This document shows, in pieces, positions 30,642-41,900 of a DNA stretch of 64,000 nucleotides (its first letter is position 1; the number at the start of each line of letters is the position of its first letter). The notes under the pieces were generated by a model. It saw nothing but the letters and a program-made list of their open reading frames with translations. It was not told the origin of the DNA and did no database searches. Both the position numbers and the translations under genes were made by a program. The stretch lies in assembly GCA_039105265.1 (NCBI GenBank), contig JAPFFF010000012.1, positions 3,038,001 through 3,102,000 on the forward strand. The letters are read 5' to 3'. The stretch comes from Tritrichomonas musculus. Taxonomy: Eukaryota; Parabasalia; Tritrichomonadida; Tritrichomonadidae.

Positions 30642-32574
30642 TATATTTTTGATTAATATTACAGTCGAATAAATTTTCCCCTTTATTATTTTGAATAAAT
30701 TACATTTTGATTTTAAAGAAAAAAAGATTAAACAGATTTCCATATTTTGCCATATTAACCATAATTCTGATATCACGGTTTTATTTTCTGCATTTTTAAG
30801 AAGTGTTTCAAAAATGATTGGCCCATAATTTCTTAATATCCTTTTAAATATAGAATGTGTATATACTCATGAATAAAATACTACAAATTAACACTTTTTC
30901 GACTGTTTGTTCTTGTGAAAAAAACAATTAAATAATTGACAATTATTACATTTTTTTCGTTAAAATCTCATATATTATTCATTATAGAATACATAATGCA
31001 TAGTAAATTATATTAATGTTAATATTATTTTCATATTTTTATTATGTAAAAAGATATTTTTATTTTTTTTGAAATAAAGAAAAAAAATATAAAAAAATCT
31101 TAATTTCAACATAAAAATGATTGCCCCTATCTTCAATTTAATTAGTTTTTTATTTTTTAACTTATATATTTTAGATTTAAGTAAATTAATTTATGGTTTT
31201 TTATTTGATTTTTCGAAAAAAATCTAATTGAAGTATTAAAAAAAAAAATTCAGACCACCTGACAAGGTAAGGCCGTTTAGAAATAAAAAATTAAAAAGGT
31301 AATATCAAGAAATTGAAAAAAATTTAGGAATTCTTTTTTTAATATTTTATTATAAAAAAATTATCTCTAAGTAATTATGAATATGATTTTCCAAAATTTC
31401 AAGCATATAAGATTTTTGAAAATTAACATAAAACATTTTTATCTTTATAAATACAAAATGTAATTGATTAAAAACATGTGATAAATGCTATACATTTATT
31501 CATTTTGTAGTATTTAAAATATATAATTAACAATCTAAGAAAGAATCTCAAATGCTTACATATTAATTGTGTTATTTTTTTCATTTGGAGTTTCTATTAA
31601 ATTATGAAAATAAATATTTGATTGAATAAATATTTTTGTAGTGCTGTTATTCATAGGAAATGAAAAAGAATTTGGCGCTAGATTTTTCAAAAAAGTTGAA
31701 TCATTATATTGATCAATCATTTTCTAACACGAAAAGGCATCAAAAATAAATATATTTTAAATATTTCCTTTGAATATACTAAAATAATATATATTTACAT
31801 GTATATACTTAGATGTGGTAAGATAATATGGATTTTATTAAAAAAAACTGTTAAACTTTTTGAGAAATCAATTAATCAATTAGTATTCTAAAAAAAAGCA
31901 AGTATTATTGACTCCTCAACTTACTTATGCAATACCAATATGAAGAAATACTTGTATATTATCTAGAATGTACCAAACAGTCTTTTAAAAAATAGCCCTG
32001 ATGCATATGTTTTAGAATATAATTATGATATCGATTGAGAACATTTGATCAAAGAGACATATGATTGAAAAATGAATTTTTATTTTATTTAATATATTTG
32101 GTACAGTTTTCTCTTCGTTTTTTTATAAATGAGTAATTATTTAATTTATAAAATAAAGCTTTCAATTTATTAAAAAACGATCATATTTCTTAGAAATATT
32201 TATCTACATACAAATAATTTTATCTTAAAATTCTGCGCCAATTTTTTTAAAATATTTAATAATTGTAATTGCTATATAGAGTGTTATTATTATTTAAAAT
32301 ATGGAGCATTTTTAATAGAAAAAATTTTATGCCAGGTGGTCTAAAAATTCTAATATTCAAAATTTCAATGGTGCATTGAATATTTGAAAGTTTTGATTTT
32401 TTTAAAAATACAATAATTAATATTATAAAATTAAGCATTTACTGGATACTATTTAAATTTTTCAATGATTAAATCATGAATTTCATAAAAAGCCCAAAAT
32501 TTTCACTAAAATGATCATTTATCTATATTTACATTGAAAAAAAAATTATAGATATGTAGCATTAATGCATATAT

Positions 32575-32870
32575 CTATAACATTTTCATTGAAATTACTT
32601 TCTGTTCTACATAACACTTAAAAAGATCATAAATGGTCTTATCGCATTCTTTTCCTTTTTTTTTAAAGAATCCATCTAATAGACTGGAATACATGCTTGC
32701 CAATTTTGTGAAAAATTCAATTTGATCGTTTAAATCATTAATTTGATCGTTTCATTATTTATCTTTTTTTCTTAGTTCTTCATAAGCATTTTCTTTAAGG
32801 ATTTTTGTCATATTCTTGCTTAATTCACTCTGTTTTTTTCTTTTTTCACTAATATATTATCATGCTGATT
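32575..32870 (-). pseudogene. Decayed coiled-coil gene fragment
   Basis: Reading the minus strand in one frame from about 32870 gives SELSKNMTKILKENAYEELR, then two adjacent stops, then NDQINDLNDQIEFFTKLASM, LLDGFFKKKGKECDKTIYDL and a stop at 32575. Heptad-like leucines and isoleucines suggest a coiled coil. It is the C-terminal remnant of a host gene of unknown family. Confidence 0.45.
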
Positions 32871-34282
32871 GAGTTTGGAACATTTTTATAAATATTTTTT
32901 AGTATTTAAAATAAGAGGTTATTTTATAAAAATATAATTATCTCCAAATTAAACAGTCAAAATGCAGAATAAATTTATATTTAAATATATAAGTTAATTT
33001 ATTAATATATATTGAATGCTTATTCCAAACTTATGGGCCAATTTTTTTAAAATATCTTTTTTTCATGATTAGAAATTTTATGCGATTAAAATTTCTATTA
33101 CTTTTTTGAAAAAATTGAGAAAGTATTTAAAATATTGAATTAAAACCTTTTTTAAAATTTAACGTACTTTTCATTTTAATAAGCATACTTTAATATCAAG
33201 GGCATTATTCCTTAAATAAATAATAGGAAACTGTTTATCATCTAAAATGAAATATATTAATAAACGTAATATAGATAGGGGCAGACGTTATTTATTAAAA
33301 AATGCATTAATAGACAATTTGTTTTTTCAAATAAAAATATCTTCATTTTTTTTATAGATATTTTCTTTTATAATATGCATTTATAATTTATATCTAATAA
33401 TATCTATATTTATAATGAAAATAAATGATTATAATAAAAAAATTGTTTCGATAGCCAAATTTGAAAACATTTTTTATCTTGTTTTTGACGATAAAATATT
33501 ACATGCGCCTGGATTTGCAATCACTACATGATAGACTATTTATGGTATATAATAGATAACTAAAAATCAAAGAGAATTTTTTTCAAACACTTCTCATTTT
33601 TATTTAAAAAAAAATGATGAATATGATTGTTCAATTTCAATGAACTCATACATTTTAAACAAGAAAAAGGTACAATCGTTTTTTTCTACGCTATTCATAG
33701 AATGTAAAAAACCACCATCTTAAGGTGAAATTTAACTTACTCTGTTAAGAAATTTAACCAAAAAAAATCGTAAATTTAAAATTTTCCTTAAAAATTTACC
33801 TATTAGCTTTTTTTGATATATTTATTTTTTATTTTCACATAATTTTTCAGGAATATAGGCACCAGTGATCACCACGGGGCTGCGCGAAGCCGAATCAGGT
33901 TCCTTGAATTGCTGGATGAATCGGGAAGCCATTTGAACTATATATTTATGCATTATTTAGCAAAAATTGAATAAAAAATGTAACGTATGTATAAAAACAA
34001 GTGAGTCTCTCAATTATCTAGGTAGTGAAATTGAGAGAATAAAGTATTCAAATATTTTTTACAAAAACTATTTTATCTTATTAAAAAAAAGATATATTTC
34101 ATTGATTTGAATATATTTATATTGTAAAATATAATTATTATTATTTTAAATAAAAAAAAAAATCATTTTTTAATTTTAATGATATTTGATTGAAATTAAA
34201 CATTAATAAGGATTATAATCATGAAAACAATATATATATATATAAAAGCAGATATATAATAATAAATAATAGGAAAGATGTT
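32871..34282. other. AT-rich region with GC-rich island
   Basis: No gene is seen. At 33857-33935 there is an isolated stretch of about 50% G+C; it includes the hairpin GGCT-GCGCGA-AGCC (33878-33891) followed by GAATCAGGTTCC and GCTGGATGAATCGGGAAGCC. Short open frames cross it but no known protein is recognised. It could be a structured RNA or foreign DNA. Confidence 0.4.
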
Positions 34283-34540
34283 TTACTCTCTAATTATAAT
34301 AACAGGAAGTAGTTCTGTATAAATTGGTGGATATTCTTGAAAAACAACACCGCGTTCATTAGTCAAATACTCTTCTATTGTTTTACACTTATATTGAGGA
34401 ATATAATTAATATCTTCAATAGGTACTAGGTAAAAATCATTGGAAGTTATTATCTGAGGGTTTATTGAAATTCCTCTATCTTGCGGCCAAACATCATGTT
34501 CATTTGTTGGTCTGACAAAACTTTTTGGAGATTATAAGGG
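34283..34540 (-). pseudogene. C-terminal fragment of an unrecognised protein
   Basis: About 84 codons are open without a start: SFVRPTNEHDVWPQDRGISI, NPQIITSNDFYLVPIEDINY, then KTIEEYLTNERGVVFQEYPP and ELLPVIIIRE before the stop at 34283. A similar ending (KNKELPVVLVIHPVDEDED, stop) appears on the minus strand at about 38386-38445. The frame is closed upstream by a stop, so this is a relic. The family is unknown. Confidence 0.4.
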
Positions 34541-35625
34541 GAAATTCCAGTCACAAAAAAAGAAGTCTGGCAATTTGTTGGATGATCCAATGAAAAAAAA
34601 TAAAGTTGCACGGCCAACCATCTAAAATTTCAAACAACACATAGAAAATTTCTATGAGTTCATTCAAAAAAAATGCATTGAAATAACTAGGAAGTAATTT
34701 CAATACTTTGAGATATTTCAAAAGATTTTATTTCATTTTGATATAATTTTATTTTTTTTTGAAAGCTTCTCAGAATCCACTTCCATCTTATTGAATCCAC
34801 TTCCTAGTTTTTTTATTGACGTTATAAAAAAGTATTCAAAAAGTTTAAAAGTTTTCAAAAAGTGGCGTAGAAAAATACGATTCCCCAAGAAAAAGTTAAA
34901 AAATTGAGAATAGTTCAGAATTTTTAAAAATGCTAATATGATATTTTTTAAATTGCTTTGAGAATTAAAGAAAATTGTAAAAAACAAATGATAAAACAAT
35001 ATTTCTAATGATTTAAATTTTACATTAAATCATGTTTCAGTGATGAAATCAAGTAATGAAAAAAAAAAGCTGATATAAATTATTAATTGAGTCATTTTAA
35101 ATAATTACTTAGGAATTATTTATTTGATAATATTTCCAGATATTCCACAATTTTTTCATTTCAATCTTTAATAGTTTTTACTCAGATGTAATGAATATCA
35201 TCAAAATATATGATTTAGCAAAACTATCAGTTAATATATGGATTGGTGTCGGTTCAATTGCTATAAAGGCTGCTGAATTTGACCTGATGGCTTTACAAAA
35301 ATGTTATCAATGATTTGATATACCAAAGAATAAATTTTATTGGCAATATTCATTTTTTTTGTAATATATTAATTTGTATGAATTCAATTTTGATATTAAT
35401 CAATATTCAGTGTTCAAGTTAAGATAAGATTTTATTTGATTGAAAATTCATACAAAAAAAGAAACCAATATACAAAAATTTTATTTATTTCGGTTCATAT
35501 TTTGCACATATAATGTATTTTTTTCTGTCATAAGCTTCTTCAATATATCATATCAAATTTAAAAATTTGAAAACATCAAATACAGAATAATATATATAGT
35601 TAATTTTTATACTATATCAATCAAA
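34541..35625. other. AT-rich intergenic region
   Basis: 1.1 kb of AT-rich DNA. TGAATCCACTTCC-type sequence occurs twice near 34765-34804. Nothing else is recognised; the 88-aa frame at 34733-34999 is low-complexity. Confidence 0.5.
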
Positions 35626-36663
35626 TTATAGGGTTGCAGGCCCTAAAATTTGAGAAAGTGCAATGGAAAAAATAATGATTGGATTAACATTTGGATGACA
35701 TTCTACTTCAATAACTTTATTTGACATTTTCCTAATAATTAAGGTAGGTCTATTATTAGAATTCTGCAAAATAATATTCTTTTTGGATGACATGGGAATA
35801 TGATTATATTCACCATTGAATTCAGTAGATGACTTTGGATCTTTTGGCTTCCAAATATGCTTTACACCTTTATTCACAAATGAGGTAGCAAGAGAGTAAG
35901 ATTCTCTGGATTTTATAAAAGTAATCTTGAATTCTTGATCATCAGTATTAACAACGCAGTTTTCATTAGTACGAGAAATTTTCGCAGAGTTTTCGAACTT
36001 ATTATCACTAATATGTAAATTTGTTCCTTCTCCAATATAAATATCATTTTTTTTAGGTTTAGCCATGTACAATATATGGTTGCCTTTGGAAAAATAAAAG
36101 CGAGTTCGCTTTAATAAAGGAATATCCTCTGTTATTTGATAACAAACAGAATGAATCTGTTGTTTTTGATTTTGATTCTGGCTTTCGGAATTTGTATTAT
36201 TACTTTGGCTTAGTTCTGGAGTTGGGCATTCTGTACTATCTTCAAATTCAAGTTCATCCATATCTAAATGATGAATAAGTGGCTTTTCTTCAATAGGTTC
36301 AAGAAACAAATATTGGTTTCCACTCATTTCATCAAAATCTTTGTCAGGAATGAAAAAATTGGAATCTATGTTATTTTGAATGAAATTAAGGCCTGTGTTG
36401 TAAATTTGTTCTGCTTGGAAAATCTTTGCTATTAAACAAATTTCTTTCAATTCATCATTTTGAACATCTGTTTGCTGATTTTGGCATATTTTAAGAAAAT
36501 TATTAATATTTCTAGGCGAAAGATTGTCATATGAAATCCTTAGGTGAATAGTTTGTCGATCAAGTACATTTTCATTTATCAATTTTTGGAATTTTTTTGA
36601 AGAATCATATAAAAATGATGGATCCACGGTAAAGTGTTCTTGTTTATATACAATTGGAAACAT
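35626..36663 (-). CDS. BTB-like / tubby-like C-terminal domain protein
   Basis: A 345-aa protein of a type I recall as expanded in trichomonads. The first about 115 residues resemble a divergent BTB-like fold (VDPSFLYDSSKKFQKLI, LSPRNINNFLKICQNQQTDV, ICLIAKIFQAEQIYNTGLNF). A Glu-, Ser- and Gln-rich linker follows (about 125-175). The C-terminal half (about 185-345) is beta-rich and ends in a hydrophobic helix NPIIIFSIALSQILGPATL, as in tubby/LURP-one-like barrels whose core helix lies at the C-terminus. BTB domains usually dimerise or recruit cullin ligases and tubby-like barrels bind membrane phosphoinositides, but neither function is shown here. No signal peptide or catalytic motif is present. 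No clear initiator is seen. Confidence 0.7.
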   Translation of the reverse strand: MFPIVYKQEHFTVDPSFLYDSSKKFQKLINENVLDRQTIHLRISYDNLSPRNINNFLKICQNQQTDVQNDELKEICLIAKIFQAEQIYNTGLNFIQNNIDSNFFIPDKDFDEMSGNQYLFLEPIEEKPLIHHLDMDELEFEDSTECPTPELSQSNNTNSESQNQNQKQQIHSVCYQITEDIPLLKRTRFYFSKGNHILYMAKPKKNDIYIGEGTNLHISDNKFENSAKISRTNENCVVNTDDQEFKITFIKSRESYSLATSFVNKGVKHIWKPKDPKSSTEFNGEYNHIPMSSKKNIILQNSNNRPTLIIRKMSNKVIEVECHPNVNPIIIFSIALSQILGPATL

Positions 36664-37581
36664 AAAACCTATTCTTAATGCTTGCCTTGAAAAATCTTTT
36701 CAAGATTTTGCCGTATTCAATTATTGAATTAAAAAAAAAAAAAAACGATAAAAATTCAATGAAATCAGCGTGAACAAAAATTTCCATCACAAATCTGGAA
36801 CTTATTAAATAAGATCATTCTTAACATTGTAACTTGATTATTACATGAAATTAAATTATTTTTACTCTTATATTATTATTACATTCAGTTTTTTCAAATT
36901 ATATTTAATATTTTTAAAATACTCATATTTTATAATAAATCTTGAATCTTAATAATGTATACAGATATATCATATATTAAATATAAAGAAGTTTAAACAT
37001 TATATGACGCATTAATAATTTTTCTATATGATAAGATATATTCTTTTAAATCGAATGTCGCATTAATGTAGTGTTGAACCACCATATCGTTTTATATTCC
37101 TTTGCAATCTATATAAATCATAAAATATATTTTCTATTCATCAATATCAAAAAGTCGAATTCCATATTTCATCGTTAGGAATTTGATTTTAAAAGCAACA
37201 ATAATTGCTCTCTTAATTGAATTTGATGAATATAAATCAAAAGAATAACCGTCCAATTAATTTCATTTTTTGAAATAGATTACTTCACTTTGGTCCAAAA
37301 AACCGTCAGGTCAATAAATTTCTAAAATTCATTTAAATAAACTTTACCTCCCTTTCAATTTTAAATAAAAATATCTTTATGAATACAGCTTTATTATATT
37401 TTCTAAAAATAAATTTGTATCATAATACATATAAAAGGTAATAAAAATATGTATTTTCAAAATAATATTCTCTATAAAAAAAGATAATATGATTTAAAAA
37501 AAAAATATATGGAGGTAAAGTTTCAAATGAAATAATAAAAATTATAAACGATTTTTATTTACATATCATTATTTAAATAAA
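36664..37581. other. AT-rich intergenic region
   Basis: 0.9 kb between divergent genes. It contains the promoter motifs of the 110-aa protein gene at its right end; nothing else is recognised. Confidence 0.5.
37546..37572 (+). promoter_or_regulatory. Promoter motifs of the 110-aa protein gene
   Basis: AAACGAT (about 37547-37553) and initiator TCATTAT (37566-37572), whose A lies 14 bases before the ATG, form a good trichomonad core-promoter arrangement. Confidence 0.55.
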
Positions 37582-37914
37582 ATGTATCCAAATGCAGATC
37601 GCGCAAGAACAAGAAATGGAACCCATCATTTCAAATCAGATGGAACATTTGACATGAGATACAATGATTCAAAGCTTTATGCTTCACGACCAAATTGCGA
37701 AGAGCTCGTTGCTCTCTCTTCTTATTACACAAGAGCAGATATTACTTTAAATCCAGATGGAACAGTCAATCCTTGCTCAGCTGCAGTTCGCCGTGGTGAA
37801 GTTGAATTACTTCCAGATGGAAGAGTTGATCACAATTGCCAAGCAGTAAGAAAAGGGAAGCTTCTCATCGATTCATATGGCAATGTAGATGCGTATAGAA
37901 TGGGACTGGTATAA
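37582..37914 (+). CDS. Small conserved-looking repeat protein, 110 aa
   Basis: The family is not recognised. The protein is hydrophilic, basic and without signal peptide or membrane segment. It contains repeated short motifs built on N-x-DGT/DGR: NGTHHFKSDGTFD, LNPDGTVNPCSAAVRRGEVE, LLPDGRVDHNCQAVRKGKLL and IDSYGNVDAYRMG. The middle two are clearly homologous (DG[TR]V..[CN]C.AVR[RK]G), with a period of about 24. Repeats of this kind suggest a small beta-rich structural protein. Codons are biased toward those of well-expressed genes (GCT, CGC, CTC), unlike the AT-driven flanks, and the promoter is well formed, so it is probably strongly expressed. Three cysteines are conserved in the repeats. 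Confidence 0.85.
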   Translation: MYPNADRARTRNGTHHFKSDGTFDMRYNDSKLYASRPNCEELVALSSYYTRADITLNPDGTVNPCSAAVRRGEVELLPDGRVDHNCQAVRKGKLLIDSYGNVDAYRMGLV

Positions 37915-38922
37915 TTTTTAAAGCATATCAATAAAATAATTAGATCGTGAAAATTCTAATTGTTCTTTTTTTCTTGTTATTTCATTTAAGGGTGTAGTTC
38001 GTTTTCAATATCTCGTTATATACATTGTTTTGAAAGTATATTATTATGTTTATGATTGTTATGTGCCACATACTTTATTAAAACAATAAAAAAAAGAAGT
38101 TCATAGACAAGATGATCTCAAAATATCTCTTTTTTTCAAATCTTAATTTTAAATGACACTGAGGAATAACATTAGAAATGATCTATTATAAACGATTTAA
38201 CTCTTATTTTTTTATTTGAATATGAGATATGATTGCTTGTTCATTCTAGCTAGTTAGCTAATACAAAGTCTGAAATTAATTTTAACACATATTTCAAAAT
38301 TGATTAATTCGAAATAATGATATTATGATAGTGGTTCGAGCTAGTTATTTCAGTTTGATTATCTTGATCACATAATTTAAACTAATCTTCATCTTCATCT
38401 ACAGGATGAATTACTAAAACGACTGGTAGTTCTTTGTTTTTATATATATTTTATTAAAAAAGGCATAAAACATTTTAATTTTTGAAAGGAATACTATACA
38501 AAACGATCACCTTTTCAGAATATAATAATCGTTCATTTTTCTGAGCTTTATTTTTCATAGAAATGACAAATAATTCTTTGTGTTTTTTATTGATTTATTC
38601 ATTTCTATCATATAAAGAATATGTTACATGCGAAATAATTGAAAAATTTCAGAATAAAGATCATTAAATAATTAATATTTCTTCATAAAAATGACTGATT
38701 TAGATAATCAAATGGCTTATTGGGCTTCCTAAATTGATAAAAATAAGGATTTTATAGCCAAAATCAGTATTAAATAAGAAAACAAAGATTTGTTAAAAAA
38801 TTGAAACAAAAAGTTTTTATTGTAAAAAAAAAACCCAAAGAAAGAAAATAAGAAAATGACCATTTACATATTTATTTTTGGAAGCAAATGCCTAAATGAA
38901 ATAAAGAATTTCATTAACAAAA
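37915..38922. other. AT-rich intergenic region
   Basis: 1 kb of AT-rich DNA. The minus strand at about 38386-38445 carries the short ending KNKELPVVLVIHPVDEDED, a relic related in form to 34283-34540. No intact gene is seen. Confidence 0.45.
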
Positions 38923-41900
38923 TTATAAATGATCAATTCTATTTTGATATTCATGAAGTTCGTCCAAGTTTGTTTTCATTCCATATTCATCAATGGCATA
39001 CATGTCATTTCTAAGAATATTAGTTATTTCTTCAAATGATGGTCTTTTATCAGGATCTTCTTTCCAGCATTCATTAATCAATTTCCAATAGTGTTCTGGA
39101 ATGCTATTTGGTTGTTGGTATCTACCTCCATTAACGATAGTCTTTGCTATTAGATATCGAGTCTTAAGCCTCGTTAATGTCCTTCCATTTATTGTCATGT
39201 TTAATGATTCATTAAACATCATATAAAGAATTATTCCATATGAATAAACAACAGATTTATCAGTAATAACACCTTCATGCTCTTCAGGACTAACAAAATA
39301 AATGTCATCTGGATCATCATGGCGATGATCAATAATATCTGCATCATAGTCTATCATATCATGATCATCATCATGATGATGATCATCATCATCTGTTTTA
39401 GGTGGCGGTTCTTTTAAGCTTGAAAAATCCAAAATGTTAAGTAAAGGTTCAAAATTATCATCTAATAAAATATTAGAAATATTTAATTGATGATGACAAA
39501 TATCTTTTATTTTAAGAACTTTCTTCATGATTGCAGCAATGCCAAATATAATTTTACTACGGATAGTTGGATTCATTCTTTCATTATTAAGTCCTTTTGT
39601 CGAGAGATATTCTGTGTTTCTGTCTCTTAAATTTCCATTTTTCATAAAATCTTTAATTATAATGTATCCTTTTGTATTAATAATATTTTTTGATTGATCA
39701 ATTCTAATTATTCTAGAATCTTTAGAAGGAAAACGATAATTATTTATTTTTACAATTCCTGGAATTTCAGAATTTGTAATTGCATAAGAAAAAAATATGT
39801 TTTTGTCATCAGAAGGTGTATCCATAGAAAATTTAAGTACAACTTCTTTACCTGTTCTTTTATCAATTGCTTTACAAACATTTGAATAATGTTTATATGA
39901 TAGAATCTCTTGAATATCATAATCATTAATGCTCGGAATGTCTTCTTTTTTCTGGAATTGTATTGGCTTATCCATAATTTCACTTAGTTTAAAACAGCCA
40001 TCAAATGCATATCGGAAATATGTCACTGTTGAAGGAATTATTTTTGTATCAAGTTGATAACAACCCCAAAAAGCACATTTTTCAATAGTTTTGACAGAAA
40101 GAGGAATTATTATTTCCTTTAATGAATTGCAATTGAAAAATGTTGCTTTTTTTATTGAATGAATTGATGAAGGAATTCTTATTTTTTGCAAACTTGAACA
40201 TCCAGAAAATGCTTCAGATTCAATCGAAGTTACAGTAGAAGGAATGGTTATCTCAATCAATGATGAGCACTCTTTAAAAGCGTCTTTTCCAATTGATATC
40301 AATGAAGGAGGAATTGCTAAATGAGTTAATGAAATGCATTTTTTAAAGGCACTTTCTTCAATTGATGTTACTGATGAAGGAATATTTATTTTTTTTAATG
40401 ATGAGCATTCTTCAAAGATACTTTTATCTAAAAGAGTCATAGAAGAAGATATTTCTATTTCAGATAATGAAGAACAACATTTAAAAGCACCTTCACCAAT
40501 TAAATCTACAGAAGAAGGAATCATTATTTGCTTTAATAATGCGCATTTACCGAAAGATTTGAAACCAATACATATCAATGATGAAGGAAGAATAATTTCT
40601 TTCAATAATGAACATCTATAAAAAGCTTTTTCTCCAATTTCAGTCACACCAGAAGGAATTTTAATTTCAGACAAAGATGAACATCCACAAAAAGTAAAAT
40701 CTTCAATTTTAGTTGATGAAGAAGGAATCTGGATTTCTTTCAACATTTTACAACCTTGAAATGCTCCTTTAGCTATATAAGTTACCGTTGAAGGCATCTT
40801 TATTTCTGTTAAAGATTTGCAATTTTTGAATGTATCTTCCTCGATTCTTGTAATTGAATGTGGAAGTATAATTTGCGTCAATGTTTCACATTGATTAAAT
40901 GCAGAAGGATCAATGAGAGTCACCGAAGAAGGAATCTTTATTTCTTTAAGTGAAATGCATCCACTGAAAGTACTTTTATAAATTCTTGTAATTAATGAAG
41001 ATAAAATTTTTATTTCCTTAAGATTGGAACAACCATTAAAAGCATTCTCACCAATATAATTAACAGAAGAAGGAATCGTTATTTCTTTTAGATCGGAACA
41101 ACCATAAAAAGCATTCTTACCAATTCTAGTTACTGAAGAAGGAATTGTTATTTTTTCTAAACAATTACAACCATCAAATGATGAGTTTCTAATTTCAGTT
41201 ACAAATGATGGAATTTTTAATTTGAATAACTTTTGGCAACTAATAAAATACTCAATATCAATCATATGATTATCAAAAAAAATTTGCAATATATCATTAT
41301 TTTCAAGGTTATATTCTTTAACTTGATAATTATCAAATGATACTTTTTGATTGATCATTATTTGAACAATTGCACTGTAATCATATCTACAGAACTTATA
41401 AAACAAATAATCTGACAAATAATCTATGAGTCTGTCTGTTATGAAATAAAAATTATAGTTCTCAAAAAAGAGATACTCAGTATCCACATATATTACATTA
41501 CTAGCTTTACCATTATTTACAAGATACTCTGCAATTTCATTATGATGACATTTAATTGATTCTACATAACAATCACTTAAGTCACTCTTATCAAAAAGTA
41601 TTTCTTCTTCAAGTAAATGAATCATGCTTCTACTTCGACTGTGAATGGCAAAAATCATGAGTGATTGAGTGGGAGCAAAAAATTTACTTTTCAAGTATTG
41701 ATATATTTTGACTGATCCATAAAAGCATGCATATTCCATTAATGTGACGCTTTTTTTTTCATTCAAAAATAAATTGGTCTCAAATATTGATCGTTTGATT
41801 GTCAATTTTGAAAGGTTTACATCGTTTTGACTCAAATAGAAAACAAATTCTTTGATCAAGTCATCTCGAATCAATGAGCATAAGTAAGTGTGGTTTTCTC

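Larger units (their letters stand above)
29003..32574. other. Long AT-rich desert with hairpins and homopolymers
   Basis: 3.6 kb with no gene I can support; the 60-74-aa frames at 30448, 30567 and 31709 are low-complexity. It holds a 32-base A run (29840-29871) and two hairpin-forming repeats listed separately. A near-palindrome GGGCGTACGTCCC lies at about 30577. Confidence 0.5.

Noticed and set aside
27017-31131. AAGATAGGGGCAAT at 27017 and its complement at 31118 as ends of a 4-kb element around the kinase gene
   Set aside because: The match stops after about 14 bases and the flanks show no target duplication; matches this short are expected by chance in AT-rich DNA.
31251-32342. AGACCACCTG and its complement as transposon ends
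   Set aside because: Only ten bases match, with no further pairing and no clear target duplication.
40334-40621. 95-aa plus-strand frame inside the LRR gene
   Set aside because: Antisense shadow of the 23-residue LRR repeats; its own repeat pattern is explained by them.
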